From Acidimicrobiia bacterium (GTDB lineage Bacteria; Actinomycetota; Acidimicrobiia; Acidimicrobiales; Poriferisodalaceae): a stretch of 64,000 nt of DNA. Shown in pieces: positions 50,248-59,707 of the stretch; within the stretch, counting starts at the first letter, position 1; each line of letters begins with the position of its first letter. The notes beneath the pieces are model-generated. The model saw only the letters and a list, made by a program, of their open reading frames with translations, made no database searches and was not told the DNA's origin. The stretch is from assembly GCA_022822525.1 (NCBI GenBank), contig JAJEBN010000109.1, forward strand, positions 1 to 64,000. Reading direction: 5' to 3'. The position numbers were made by a program, and so were the translations under genes.

Positions 50248-51414
50248 TCAATCGTCGGCGCGGATGACTACTCCGGCCTCGTTCACCCGACCCGAGGCGA
50301 TGTTGCGCTCAAGTGCCTCGGCGGCATCGTCGGTGCCCACGGGATAGAAGCAGCGGTACGAGTGAGTAACGTCGGGCTCGCCGCCGCCGCCGTCGCTGCC
50401 ACCAGTGCCGTCGCCGGTGATCGCTGACCGAGACCGGGTCGGTGCCGGTACCTCGATAAGCGCCGGTTCCTCGGCGTAGCACAGGTCTTGCGCGTACTTG
50501 CAGCGGGGAGCGAACTTGCAGCCGGACGGCAGATCCGTCATCTGGGGCGGCTGCCCGCCGATGATCTCGAGGCGTGCATGGCTGTCGTCGCTGACCTTGG
50601 GGATCGACCGGAACAGCGCCTCGGTGTAGGGCATCCTCATGTCGCTGAACAGCGTGGCGGTGGGTGCGCGCTCCACGATCCGCCCTGCGTACATCACGAT
50701 GATCTCGTCGGTGCGGCCAGCCACGATTCCCAGGTCGTGGGTGATGAGCACCAGTGACATGTTGCGCTCGGCCCGCTGGGCTTCGAGCAGGTCCAGGATC
50801 TGGGCTTGCACAGTGACGTCCAGTGCTGTGGTCGGCTCGTCCGCGATGAGCAGACGCGGGCTGCACGCCAGGGCGATGGCGATCACGATGCGCTGGCGCA
50901 TCCCGCCCGAGAGCTGATGGGGGTACTCGTCGATGCGCCGGTGCGGCTCGGGAATGCCCACTTCTTCGAGCAAGTCGAACGCCGCGCTGCGTGCTGCGCG
51001 CGCCGAGAGATCCCGGTGCACGCGCAGGCCCTCGCCCACCTGCTTGCCGATCTTCATCACCGGATTCAGCGAGCCGAGCGGATCCTGGAAGACCATGGCG
51101 AGCTGTGGCCCCCACATCTCGAGCAGCTCGCGGCGGCCGAGCGACATCATGTCGATGCCGTCGAAGCTCACGCTGCCGGTCGAGGTCACCCGGGACTTGG
51201 GCAGCAGCCGCATGATGGACCTCGACATGACCGACTTGCCCGAGCCCGACTCCCCCACCACACCCAAGCGCGCTCCCCGGCGCAGCGACCACCCGACCCC
51301 GTCGACGGCCACCAACGGGCCCACCGCGGTGTGGAAGGTGGTGCGCAGCTCAGCGACGTCGAGCAGCGGTCGCCCGTCAGACCCCGGCAGATCCGGCACC
51401 GAGGCGTCGCTCAC
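50248..51414 (-). CDS. Peptide-type ABC transporter ATP-binding protein (OppD/DppD-like)
   Basis: The 388-aa ATPase has Walker [25 protein letters not shown], signature [16 protein letters not shown], Walker [14 protein letters not shown] and ITHDLGIV. The Cys-rich tail [14 protein letters not shown] is present. The GTG at 51414 overlaps the stop of the upstream ATPase by GTGA. It is a normal-architecture ATPase, unlike its partner at 51411-53123. Confidence 0.92.
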   Translation of the reverse strand: MSDASVPDLPGSDGRPLLDVAELRTTFHTAVGPLVAVDGVGWSLRRGARLGVVGESGSGKSVMSRSIMRLLPKSRVTSTGSVSFDGIDMMSLGRRELLEMWGPQLAMVFQDPLGSLNPVMKIGKQVGEGLRVHRDLSARAARSAAFDLLEEVGIPEPHRRIDEYPHQLSGGMRQRIVIAIALACSPRLLIADEPTTALDVTVQAQILDLLEAQRAERNMSLVLITHDLGIVAGRTDEIIVMYAGRIVERAPTATLFSDMRMPYTEALFRSIPKVSDDSHARLEIIGGQPPQMTDLPSGCKFAPRCKYAQDLCYAEEPALIEVPAPTRSRSAITGDGTGGSDGGGGEPDVTHSYRCFYPVGTDDAAEALERNIASGRVNEAGVVIRADD

Positions 51415-53123
51415 GACTCGTCCCGCGAGGCCGACGCCATCTCGACGCGCACAGGTGCCGTTTCGCCGACGAGCGGCGTGTGACAGGCGACGAACCGCCC
51501 GGGTGCGATCTCGCGCATCTCGGGCTCCTCGTCGGCACAGCGCTGCGCCGCGTGCGGGCAGCGAGTGCGGAACCGGCAGCCCGACGGCGGGTCCATCGGC
51601 GAGGGCAGCTCGCCGCCGATGCGTCCCGACCCCAGCTCCGCCTCCGGATCAGGCTGCGGGATCGCCGCCAGCAGCAACTCCGTGTAGGGATGCGCGGGTG
51701 CATCGAACATCGCATCGGGTTCGCTGACCTCGCACAGCTTGCCCAGATACATCACCGCTACCCGGTCGCTCACGTTCTTGACGACCGCCAGGTCGTGCGC
51801 GATGAAGATCAGCGTCAAGCCCATGAGGTTCTTGAGGTCTTCGAGCAGGTTGAGAATCTGCGCCTGCACCGAGACGTCCAGCGACGACACCGGCTCGTCG
51901 CAGATGATCACCTGCGGCACGCTCACCAGCGCACGGGCGATCGAGAGCCGCTGCGCCTGACCGCCGGAGAACTCCCACGGTCGGCGGTCCATGGCGTCGT
52001 CGGGGTTGATGCCGACGTATTCGAGCACCTCACGCACCCGGGGCTCGGCTCGTTCGCGCTCGGCGTCGCGGTTCACCCGGTAACGCCGCAGGACCCATCG
52101 GAACAGGAGGGCGTCGACGACCGCCGAGGCCACCAGCACCGCCAGCTTGATGCCTCCGTCAAGACCAGCGACGTAGAAGACCTGCAGGACCACCATGGCG
52201 CTCAGCGTCGTTGCGACGCCGCTGGCACCTGCCCGCTCGGGCTTCGCAAGCGACAGCACGAGCCAGACCGCCAGCACGGCGGTGAGCAGGATCAGCCCGC
52301 CGGAGTTCAGCCATTTCGCCCAGCCCCCGAAACTCGACCAGGTGCGCCACAGCATGAAGGCACTCGCGCCCGTGGTGACGACCACACCCGCGAGCCCGAC
52401 AGCGCTGGACACCTCACCGAACTGGCGCGACATCAAGCCAAAGGGCAGCATCACTGCCAGCAGTACCCAGATCAGGCCCCCCAGCAGGGCAATAGCGCCG
52501 GCCAGCAGCAACAGCGCGAGCGTCGGGAAGCCGATGATCGCTGCAGGTACCTGCGTCCAGCCCAGCCACCCCTCGGCGGCGCGATCCTCGACGGTCTCGG
52601 AGAGTATCCACAGCACGAACGCCACCGAGGCCAGCCGGCCCACGATGCGCAGCGGAGCTGCAGCTCGCCGCAACAGGCTTTGCAGCAGCTCGCCGATGCG
52701 TTCCTGCCACACCGCCATCGCGGTCCGCCTCGACACGTTCTCCAGGGCGATGAACAGCGGCTCGGCCACGATGTCGCGCACGCGGCGGCGGGGGTTCAGC
52801 GACGAGATCGGATCCTGGTAGATCATCTGCAGCCGCGGCCGCACCTCGCGAATGGCGTCCTCGTCGAGTTCGGTCAGCTCTTGGCCGGCGAGCTGCACGG
52901 TGCCCGAGGTGGGCCGTGGCAGCTGCAGGATCGCCCGCCCAGTCGTGCTCTTGCCGCAGCCCGACTCGCCGACCAGCCCGAGGGTCTCGCCCTCGGCCAA
53001 GTCGAGCGACACACCCGAGACCGCGTACACCGTCCGGCCGCCGGCCGCGGGGAACTCGACTACCAGATCCCGTGCGCTCAGGAGCGCATCCGGGCGCAGA
53101 TGGGCGTTTCCGCTGCCTGCCAT
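51411..53123 (-). CDS. OppF-type ABC ATPase with a multi-pass membrane insertion
   Basis: A 570-aa protein, far longer than the usual about 330. Walker A GESGCGKST (52-60), Q-loop IYQDPISSLNP (Q103), signature FSGGQ (385-389), Walker B VIICDEP (405-411) and H-loop His443 are all intact. Between Q-loop and signature lie about 280 residues instead of about 60. Residues about 150-350 contain around seven hydrophobic segments (such as AIIGFPTLALLLLAGAIALL and LILLTAVLAVWLVLSL). The reading frame is continuous through both junctions. The normal Cys-rich tail CRFRTRCPHAAQRC is present. It is between the permease genes and the second ATPase. I know of no family with this architecture. Confidence 0.85.
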   Translation of the reverse strand: MAGSGNAHLRPDALLSARDLVVEFPAAGGRTVYAVSGVSLDLAEGETLGLVGESGCGKSTTGRAILQLPRPTSGTVQLAGQELTELDEDAIREVRPRLQMIYQDPISSLNPRRRVRDIVAEPLFIALENVSRRTAMAVWQERIGELLQSLLRRAAAPLRIVGRLASVAFVLWILSETVEDRAAEGWLGWTQVPAAIIGFPTLALLLLAGAIALLGGLIWVLLAVMLPFGLMSRQFGEVSSAVGLAGVVVTTGASAFMLWRTWSSFGGWAKWLNSGGLILLTAVLAVWLVLSLAKPERAGASGVATTLSAMVVLQVFYVAGLDGGIKLAVLVASAVVDALLFRWVLRRYRVNRDAERERAEPRVREVLEYVGINPDDAMDRRPWEFSGGQAQRLSIARALVSVPQVIICDEPVSSLDVSVQAQILNLLEDLKNLMGLTLIFIAHDLAVVKNVSDRVAVMYLGKLCEVSEPDAMFDAPAHPYTELLLAAIPQPDPEAELGSGRIGGELPSPMDPPSGCRFRTRCPHAAQRCADEEPEMREIAPGRFVACHTPLVGETAPVRVEMASASRDES

Positions 53124-53178
53124 CAGATACCAGCCCTCACAACCGGGACCTCGCAGCCCTGGCTTCGCAGCACGGCCC

Positions 53179-54009
53179 TCACAGGACCGACTCCCTCGGC
53201 TCGAAGTACTGCTGCAGCTTGTCGCCCACGAAGTTGAGCGCCAGCACCGTCACAAACATGACGATTGCGGGCATCAGGCTGATGTGCGCGGCCACATCGA
53301 GATTGGTGCGCCCCTTGTTGATCATGTCGCCCCAGGTGGGTGTCGGCGGCGGGACACTCAGGCCCAGGAACGCCACCGAGCCCTCCACGACGATCAGGCC
53401 CGCCATGATGATGAGCGAGTAGCTGACGAACGAGGGCGCCACATTCGGCAGGATCTCGCGGAACAGCACCCTGCCGTCTCGGGCCCCGAGCGTGCGGGCC
53501 GCGAGCACGAAATCCTGCCCGGCCCAGCTCAAGGTGGCGGCACGCACCACTCGTGCGATCGGAGCGATCGATAGCAGCACGAACGTGAACACCAGGATGA
53601 AGATGCGCCGCTTCGCTTCGCCGTCCAGGAACAGCACCAACGCCAAGAAAAGGATCAGCGGCGGGATCACCAGCGTTGCGTTCAGCGTGGCCGTAAGCCA
53701 ACGATCGACCCGGCTGCTGAAGTAGCCCGAGACCATGCCGAGCAGGCCGCCGATCACCAGCGCCAGCACGGTGCCGACGGTCGAGATCACCAGGCTCACC
53801 TGCGCCCCGTAGATGACGCGGCTGAAGACATCCCTGCCGACCCCGTCGTTGCCGAACCAGTGAGTCAGGCTGGGCCCCTGTTTCGAGGTGCCCGGGAAGG
53901 TCTCGGCGGGGTCCTTGATGGGCAGCACGTCGGCGAACACGGCCGCAAGGGCGAGCACGACGAGGTATGCCACCGCCAGCCAGAAGATGAATCCCAGCCG
54001 CTTACGCAC
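53179..54009 (-). CDS. Peptide-type ABC transporter permease (DppC-like)
   Basis: The 276-aa membrane protein has an N-terminal helix (LGFIFWLAVAYLVVLALAAVFADVL), the GPSLTHWFGNDGVGRDVFSRVIYGAQ signature, and the coupling loop DFVLAARTLGARDGRVLFREILPNVAPS. About six membrane segments. It starts with GTG, overlapping the permease B stop by 8 bp, and is 55 bp upstream of the membrane-inserted ATPase. Confidence 0.9.
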   Translation of the reverse strand: MRKRLGFIFWLAVAYLVVLALAAVFADVLPIKDPAETFPGTSKQGPSLTHWFGNDGVGRDVFSRVIYGAQVSLVISTVGTVLALVIGGLLGMVSGYFSSRVDRWLTATLNATLVIPPLILFLALVLFLDGEAKRRIFILVFTFVLLSIAPIARVVRAATLSWAGQDFVLAARTLGARDGRVLFREILPNVAPSFVSYSLIIMAGLIVVEGSVAFLGLSVPPPTPTWGDMINKGRTNLDVAAHISLMPAIVMFVTVLALNFVGDKLQQYFEPRESVL

Positions 54010-55141
54010 GAGCGCCCACCTCCCGGCCGCGCAGCCTCGGATCCAAGGCCAGGTACAGGAAGTCGGACATGGTGAGCACCACGATGTAGAGCGTCGAGAT
54101 CACCAGCACGCCGCCCTGCACGGCGATGAAATCGCGTTGGGTCACGCCCAAGAAGATGTATGCCCCCACACCGGGAATCGTGAAGATGAACTCGACGATC
54201 AGCGCGCCGCCGATGAGCAGGCCGACCGTCAGCCCCACCACGGTCAGCAGCGTGAAGCTCGACGGTCGCAGCGCGTGGCGCCACAGGATCCGTCGCGTCG
54301 GCAGCCCTTTGCTGCGAGCCAGATCGATGAACGGCAGGCGCAGCGTGGCGATCATGTCCGACCGGAGCAAGCGCATGAACACGGCCGCTTGGCCCATCGC
54401 CAGAGCCAGCGACGGCAGCAGCATGTGCTTGAAATGCAGCACGACGTCCTCGCCGAGCGGCACATAGCGCGCGGCTGGCAGCACGCGGAATCCGATCTCG
54501 TTGCCTGCCACGCTGAGCCCGCCGATGGACAAGAAGAGCACGAGCATCACGGCGAGCACAAAGTTCGGCGTGGCCAGAAACCCCAGCATCACGTTGTTGA
54601 TCGTGCCGTCGGTCTTGGTTCCCTGCCGGTAGCCGGCCCAGATGCCCAGCGGGATGGCGAAGCCCAGGGCGATCACGACCGAGTAGGCCATGATCTGCAG
54701 CGTCGGGGTCATCGAGCGCGAGATGCCATCGGCGACGTCCTCGCGCAGAACGATCGACGTTCCGAGGTCACCCGTGAGGACGCCGCCCAGCCAGTTGCCG
54801 TAGCGGTTGAAGAACGGCTCGTCGAGTCCCAGTTCGGTGCGCACGATCGCAATCTGGTCCGCCGTGGCCGCAGGGCCCAGAATGTTGATGGCGGGATCGC
54901 CCGGGAGGCTCGCCATCAACGCGAACACCACGAACGACACACCGACCAGCACCGGGATCACGCCGGCAATGCGACGCAACGCGTAACGGCCGTCCGCGAT
55001 GCCGGCCCCGACGGTGCCGATGAGAACGAACACGCCGAAGGTCCAGCTGAAGGGGGGCCGCCAGAACCAGGCCCACGCGATCGTGGCCAGCAGCGCCACC
55101 GCGACGATGCGGCCGAGCTGATCGCGAACAGCCTGCTTCAT
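54002..55141 (-). CDS. Peptide-type ABC transporter permease (DppB-like) with extra N-terminal helices
   Basis: The 379-aa protein has the usual DppB body beginning at YALRRIAGVIPVLVGVSFVVFALMASLPGDP, the loop RLPFIDLARSKGLPTRRILWRHALRPSS and a final EFIFTIPGVGAYIFLGVTQRD. Before it sit two additional hydrophobic segments (VAVALLATIAWAWFW and FGVFVLIGTVGAGIA), about 65 residues more than usual. The ATG at 55141 has GGGGGAGG 10 nt upstream; an ATG at 55174 is possible. It follows the second substrate-binding protein by about 120 bp. Confidence 0.87.
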   Translation of the reverse strand: MKQAVRDQLGRIVAVALLATIAWAWFWRPPFSWTFGVFVLIGTVGAGIADGRYALRRIAGVIPVLVGVSFVVFALMASLPGDPAINILGPAATADQIAIVRTELGLDEPFFNRYGNWLGGVLTGDLGTSIVLREDVADGISRSMTPTLQIMAYSVVIALGFAIPLGIWAGYRQGTKTDGTINNVMLGFLATPNFVLAVMLVLFLSIGGLSVAGNEIGFRVLPAARYVPLGEDVVLHFKHMLLPSLALAMGQAAVFMRLLRSDMIATLRLPFIDLARSKGLPTRRILWRHALRPSSFTLLTVVGLTVGLLIGGALIVEFIFTIPGVGAYIFLGVTQRDFIAVQGGVLVISTLYIVVLTMSDFLYLALDPRLRGREVGARA

Positions 55142-55261
55142 ACCCGTCGTGCCTCCCCCAGCTGGTTCGCCCATTGTTGCCCGCTCATGTTCGCTCCGCT
55201 GACGGGCCGCTCGGGCCACGGCTTCGCCATGCGGCTCAGCCTCTTGCACCAACTCATCGCC

Positions 55262-57229
55262 TCAGCCCTGACAATCGCCGTCATCGCACCAGATCTGGGC
55301 GACGTGGTGTGCCCCGGCGTTCACGGCGAACGCGCCGACGTCGCTGCCCGGGATCGGCAGATCGGTGAGGTTGTGCACCCGGGGGTTGGCGATGACGCCC
55401 CACAGCGTCCAGTGCGTCCACAGGTTCCAGACGTTGCGCCCGAAGGCCCGGTTCACCTCCTCGGCCGCCTCACGGCGCGCTGCGGGGTCGGGGTTGTGGC
55501 GGATGACATCGTATGCAGCATCGATGGCAGGGTCCTGGAAGCGCCCCAGGTTGGAGGCCAGCTCGGGCACTGTCGGGTCGATCGGGAGCGCAGTTGACGA
55601 ATTCCACCAGAGCCACTGCTCGATGGGGTCCACCCCGCCGTGGGCGCGCAGCCCCATCATCTCGTACAGCCCGGCCAGCGCCAGGCCGAAGTACTGGCCC
55701 TGCTCGATGGGCTGGATCGTCGCCGCGATCTCGTCGCCGAAGGCAGCCCGCCACATCGACACGATCAGCTCGTTCGACTCGACGTTGAACGGGTCGTTGG
55801 TGGAGTTGAACCCGAACGTCACCGGGTTCTGGCCGCTGTCGGCCTTGCACTGGCCGAACTCGGCTCGGGCGGCATCGATGTCGTACGTCGGGTAGTCCGA
55901 GTCGTCCAGATAGCCCATGCTGCCGGGCGGGAACGGCCCATTGGCCGCCCGCACCAAGCCCTGGAACCGTTCGCTGACGAATCGTTCGCTGTCGAACGCG
56001 TGCGCCAGTGCCTTGCGGCAGCTCAGGTGCACCAGCGGGTTGGCCACATTGAGCCCGTGCGGGTCCATCGGGATCGGCTCGTCACGGCCCCGCAGCTCGG
56101 CGAGTACCGGATTCGTTCCCGATGCCACGTTCATGAGGCTGAAGTTGGTCTCGCCGAAGTCGTTGGCTTGCAGCAGCACGAAGTCGGGGTCGCCTTCGTA
56201 CTTGGCGATCTCGTAGGCGTTCGAGGTGTGGATGATGTCGAACTGGCCCGCTCTCAGGCCGTTGGAGCGACCCACGATGTCCACCGACACCACGAACTCG
56301 ATCTCGTCGAGATAGGGCAGGCTCTCGCCGGTGATGCCGTTGGGGCCGCGCCAGTAGTCCGGGTTGCGCTCGGCGATGAAGCTGTTCCCGTTGCCGGGCG
56401 TGTACTCCACGAACTTGAACGCCCCCAGCCCCACCGGTGCCGACGGATCGCCGGCGGCGCTGGCGAGGCCTGCCGTGCGCTCATCGGCTGACAGCGGCGA
56501 GAACGGCGACGTGTACATCGGGTTGTTGGGCAGCGTCTCGAGCCATGCCGGGGAGAACATGAAGCCGCAGCCCTGCTCCCTCGACGCGGGACCCGGCCCC
56601 GTCGCGAACGGGATCGACGTCTCGTAGTGGACGTACTGGCCTTCGCCCCAGACGTTCTCGATGCCCAAGTAGCCGGGCGCGGTCTGCTGGCTGAAGCGGC
56701 ACAGGTTGATGTTGTAAGCCACGGCCTCGCCGGTCAGCGGCGTCCCGTCGTGGAACCTGATGCCGTCGCGGATCCGCAGCGTCCACGTCAGGAAGTCGTC
56801 GCTGGCCGTCTCGGACTCCACGAGGTACGGCACGATGTCGCCGTTGGCGTCGGTGACGTACATCGACTCGGTGATCGCTCGCATGATCATGCGGCAGCTG
56901 ATCGCGCACAGTGCTGCGTAGGGCGCGAACGGGTTCGCGGTGTCGGCCTCGATGCCGTACACCAGACGGCCGCCGTGCACCGGGCCTGAGGAGACCTCGC
57001 GGGTGTCCTCGCCCGTGGCCTCGCCGGCCTCGCGCGCCTCGACGACCTCCGCATGGGACGCCTCCAGCGTGGTCGTGACGTCTGCGGCTGGGTCGCCCGC
57101 CGAGCCGTCGGCCGCGGCATCGGCCGGATCGGATGGGGTGGCCGAGCCCCCGCCGCCATCACCGGCGGAGCAGGCGACGGCAATCAGCGCGAACGCTGCC
57201 GCTGCTGCCAGCGAACGCGCTCGCGCCAA
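55262..57229 (-). CDS. ABC transporter substrate-binding lipoprotein (SBP family 5), second of a tandem pair
   Basis: A 655-aa protein starting at TTG (GAGG at 6 nt). The signal AAAAAFALIAVACSAG carries lipobox AVAC. An acidic linker follows. Family 5 landmarks are GGRLVYGIEADTANPFAPYAA, TLRIRDGIRFHDGTPLTGEAVAYNI and CRKALAHAFDSERFVSERFQG. It closely matches the neighbour at 57261-59330 along the full length and shares the unusual C-terminus ending IWCDDGDCQG with two Cys. Longer than the usual 500-560 aa. It would deliver ligand to the permeases at 53179-55141. Confidence 0.9.
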   Translation of the reverse strand: MARARSLAAAAAFALIAVACSAGDGGGGSATPSDPADAAADGSAGDPAADVTTTLEASHAEVVEAREAGEATGEDTREVSSGPVHGGRLVYGIEADTANPFAPYAALCAISCRMIMRAITESMYVTDANGDIVPYLVESETASDDFLTWTLRIRDGIRFHDGTPLTGEAVAYNINLCRFSQQTAPGYLGIENVWGEGQYVHYETSIPFATGPGPASREQGCGFMFSPAWLETLPNNPMYTSPFSPLSADERTAGLASAAGDPSAPVGLGAFKFVEYTPGNGNSFIAERNPDYWRGPNGITGESLPYLDEIEFVVSVDIVGRSNGLRAGQFDIIHTSNAYEIAKYEGDPDFVLLQANDFGETNFSLMNVASGTNPVLAELRGRDEPIPMDPHGLNVANPLVHLSCRKALAHAFDSERFVSERFQGLVRAANGPFPPGSMGYLDDSDYPTYDIDAARAEFGQCKADSGQNPVTFGFNSTNDPFNVESNELIVSMWRAAFGDEIAATIQPIEQGQYFGLALAGLYEMMGLRAHGGVDPIEQWLWWNSSTALPIDPTVPELASNLGRFQDPAIDAAYDVIRHNPDPAARREAAEEVNRAFGRNVWNLWTHWTLWGVIANPRVHNLTDLPIPGSDVGAFAVNAGAHHVAQIWCDDGDCQG

Positions 57230-57260
57230 TTGCCGCCTCTTCCTTCGTTCTGGTAGGCGC

Positions 57261-59330
57261 TCAGCCCTGGCAGTTCCCGTCGGTACACCAGATCTGCGCC
57301 AAGTGGTGCTTGCCCGAGATCACCGGGAAGGTGCCCTCCGCGTTGTCGGGGATCGGCAGGTCGGTGATGTTCTGCACCCGCGGGCTGGCGATGATGCCCC
57401 ACAGCGTCCAGTAGGTCCACAGGTTCCAGACATTCTTGCCGAATGCCCGGTTGACGGCTTCAGCCGCTTCCTTGCGTGCCGCGGGGTCGGGATTGTGGCG
57501 GATGACCTGGAAGGCGGCGTCGATCTCGGGATCCTGGAAACGACCGAAGTTCAATGCGAGCTCAGGCACGCCGGGATTGACCGGACTCGCCGTTGCCGAA
57601 TTCCACCAGTACCACTGCTCAGCCGGATCCACGCCGCCGTGGTTGCGCCAGCCCTGCATCTGGAACGCGCCTACCAGTGCAAGCCCGATGTACTGGCCTT
57701 GCTCGATCGGTGCGATCGTCACCGCCAGCTCGTCGCCGAACGCATCGGTCCACATCGACGCAATGAGCTCGTTGGACTCCACGTTGAACGCGTCGTTGGT
57801 GGTGTTGAACGAGAATGTGACTGGGCTCTGGCCGCTGTCGGCTTTGCACTGCTCGAACTCCGCCTGTGCGGCGTCGAGGTCGTAGGTCGGGAAGCCGGTG
57901 TCCTCCAGGTAGCCCAAGCTGCCCGGCGGGAACGGGCCGTTCGCTACCTGCACCAAGCCTTGGTGGCGCTCATCGGCGAAGCGCTCGCCATCGAACGCGT
58001 GGGCCATCGCCTTGCGGCAGCTCAGGTGCACCAACGGGTTGGACTTCTGCGGATCGGTCGGATGGGTATTGATGCCCAGCGGGTCCATCGGGATGAGCTG
58101 AGCCGCATCGGTGGGGTCGCCGCCGCGCACGAAGGTGAGCACCGGGTTCACGCCGGCAGCGACGTTGATGAGGCTGTGGCTGGTCTCGCCGAAGTCGTTG
58201 GCCTGCAGCAGCACGAAGTCGGGATCGCCCTCGTACTTGGAGATCTCATCGGCGTTCGCCGTGTGGATGATGTCGAACTGGCCGGCCTTCAGGCCGTTCG
58301 AGCGGCCCTGGATGTCCACGGCCACCACGAATTCGATCTCGTCCAGGTACGGCAGGTTCTCGCCCGTGATGCCGTTGGCGCCACGCCAGTAGTCAGGGTT
58401 GCGCTCGGCGATGAAGCTGTTGCCATTGCCCGGCGTGTAGCTCACGTACTTGAATGCACCCAGACCGACCGGAGCCGAGGGATCGCCGGTGGCGGCCGCG
58501 AGGGCTGCCTCTCGAGCGGCCTCAGGCAGCGGCGATGCCGGCGAGACGTACAGCGGGTTGTTGGGCAGCGTCTCCATCCATGCCGGCGAGAACATCTGAC
58601 CGCACACCTCTGCACGGCCTGCCGGGCCGACGCCGGTCGCCAGCGGCTGACCGGGGCTGGCAGTGACGGTGACGGTCTGGCCCTCGCCCGTGACGCTGTC
58701 GATGCCCAAGAACGCCGGGCCGGTGAGCTGGCTCAAGCGGCAGAGGTTGATGTTGTAGGCCACGGCCTCGCCGTTCAGCGGCGTCCCGTCATGGAACGTG
58801 ATGCCGTCGCGGATCGTGAGCGTCCAGGTCATGTAGTCGTCGCTGTGGGACTCCGACTCCACCAGCAAGGGCACGATCTGGCCGTCGCTGTCGGTGATGT
58901 ACAGCGAGTCGGTGATGGCCCGGAAGATCATGCGGCAGCTGATCGCGCACGATGTCGCGTAGTGGACGAACGGGTTGGCCGAGTCGGCCTCGATGCCGTA
59001 CACGAGCTTGCCGCCGTGGACTGGGCCGGTCTCGGTCTCGCGGACGTCCTCACCGGTGGCCTCACCGGCCTCGCGGGCCTCGACCACCTCTTCTTCCTGC
59101 TCGGACATGGTGGTGGAAGGCGCTTCGACTGCAGCCTCGGTGGTGTCCGGCTCCGGCGCCGGGCCCTCGCCCGTGTCGCCGCTGTCGTCGCTCCCACCGC
59201 ATGCGACCGCGATCAGGGCAAATGCGGCAAGGATCACGCCGAGCCGGATGCCGACCGAGCGCCGCGACCCCCGGCGGCGCCGCCTGCTCATGAGTTGACC
59301 GGCATCGCGCCGCGAGTGACCTAGGTGCAT
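57261..59330 (-). CDS. ABC transporter substrate-binding lipoprotein (SBP family 5), first of a tandem pair
   Basis: A 689-aa protein. GGAGGAG lies 8 nt before the ATG at 59330, which supports this start over the internal MSRRRRR. A very basic n-region and LGVILAAFALIAVACGGS (lipobox AVAC) give the lipoprotein signal. The body has GGKLVYGIEADSANPFVHYAT, TIRDGITFHDGTPLNGEAVAYNI and CRKAMAHAFDGERF. The C-terminus IWCTDGNCQG matches the downstream copy. The tandem pair suggests a recent duplication with possible ligand divergence. It is the first gene of the second importer operon. Confidence 0.9.
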   Translation of the reverse strand: MHLGHSRRDAGQLMSRRRRRGSRRSVGIRLGVILAAFALIAVACGGSDDSGDTGEGPAPEPDTTEAAVEAPSTTMSEQEEEVVEAREAGEATGEDVRETETGPVHGGKLVYGIEADSANPFVHYATSCAISCRMIFRAITDSLYITDSDGQIVPLLVESESHSDDYMTWTLTIRDGITFHDGTPLNGEAVAYNINLCRLSQLTGPAFLGIDSVTGEGQTVTVTASPGQPLATGVGPAGRAEVCGQMFSPAWMETLPNNPLYVSPASPLPEAAREAALAAATGDPSAPVGLGAFKYVSYTPGNGNSFIAERNPDYWRGANGITGENLPYLDEIEFVVAVDIQGRSNGLKAGQFDIIHTANADEISKYEGDPDFVLLQANDFGETSHSLINVAAGVNPVLTFVRGGDPTDAAQLIPMDPLGINTHPTDPQKSNPLVHLSCRKAMAHAFDGERFADERHQGLVQVANGPFPPGSLGYLEDTGFPTYDLDAAQAEFEQCKADSGQSPVTFSFNTTNDAFNVESNELIASMWTDAFGDELAVTIAPIEQGQYIGLALVGAFQMQGWRNHGGVDPAEQWYWWNSATASPVNPGVPELALNFGRFQDPEIDAAFQVIRHNPDPAARKEAAEAVNRAFGKNVWNLWTYWTLWGIIASPRVQNITDLPIPDNAEGTFPVISGKHHLAQIWCTDGNCQG

Positions 59331-59444
59331 CGTGGATTCTCCTCCGCAATCGCGCCATCGCGGCGCTTAGCGCGCAAACTACTAGCCCCTGAGCGCTCCG
59401 ATGACCTACCCCGCAAGGGTGCTCATGGCCGGTACGGTGCAGCC

Positions 59445-59517
59445 GGGCCGGTAGCTCAGTGGTCAGAGCAGGCGACTCATAATCGCTGGGTCGTGGGTTC
59501 GATCCCCACCCGGCCCA
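59445..59517 (+). tRNA. tRNA-Met (anticodon CAT, elongator type)
   Basis: GGGCCGG/CCGGCCC acceptor arm, D-arm AGCTCAGTGGTCAGAGC, anticodon loop CTCATAA (CAT) in GCGA/TCGC, and T-loop GGTTCGATCCCC. The presence of a paired first acceptor base and the ACTCATAATC loop fits elongator Met rather than initiator; tRNA-Ile(CAT) is a remote alternative. CCA is not encoded. Confidence 0.93.
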
Positions 59518-59608
59518 CACCCGCGGCGGCAACCCCAGACTGGTCGGCGCACTCAGTATCGTTGCTCCGCACGTTCGGGCATGTTCGAGCATTCGTCTGC
59601 CCGTTCGG

Positions 59609-59681
59609 TCCGGGGTAGCTCAGTTGGCAGAGCAGCGGACTGTTAATCCGTTTGTCGTGGGTTCGAGCCCCACCCCCGGAG
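59609..59681 (+). tRNA. tRNA-Asn (anticodon GTT)
   Basis: TCCGGGG/CCCCGGA acceptor arm, D-arm GCTCAGTTGGCAGAGC, anticodon loop CTGTTAA (GTT, Asn) in CGGA/TCCG and T-loop GGTTCGAGCCCC. The discriminator is G. It lies 91 bp after tRNA-Met on the same strand and converges on dnaG. Confidence 0.95.
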
Positions 59682-59707
59682 CACTCTCACCCAGTTGGTC
59701 GGCTCCC

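Noticed and set aside
59062-59592. 176-aa minus-strand ORF with GWGSNPRPSDYESPALTTELPA
   Set aside because: That peptide is the usual artefact from the antisense of a tRNA gene (here tRNA-Met).
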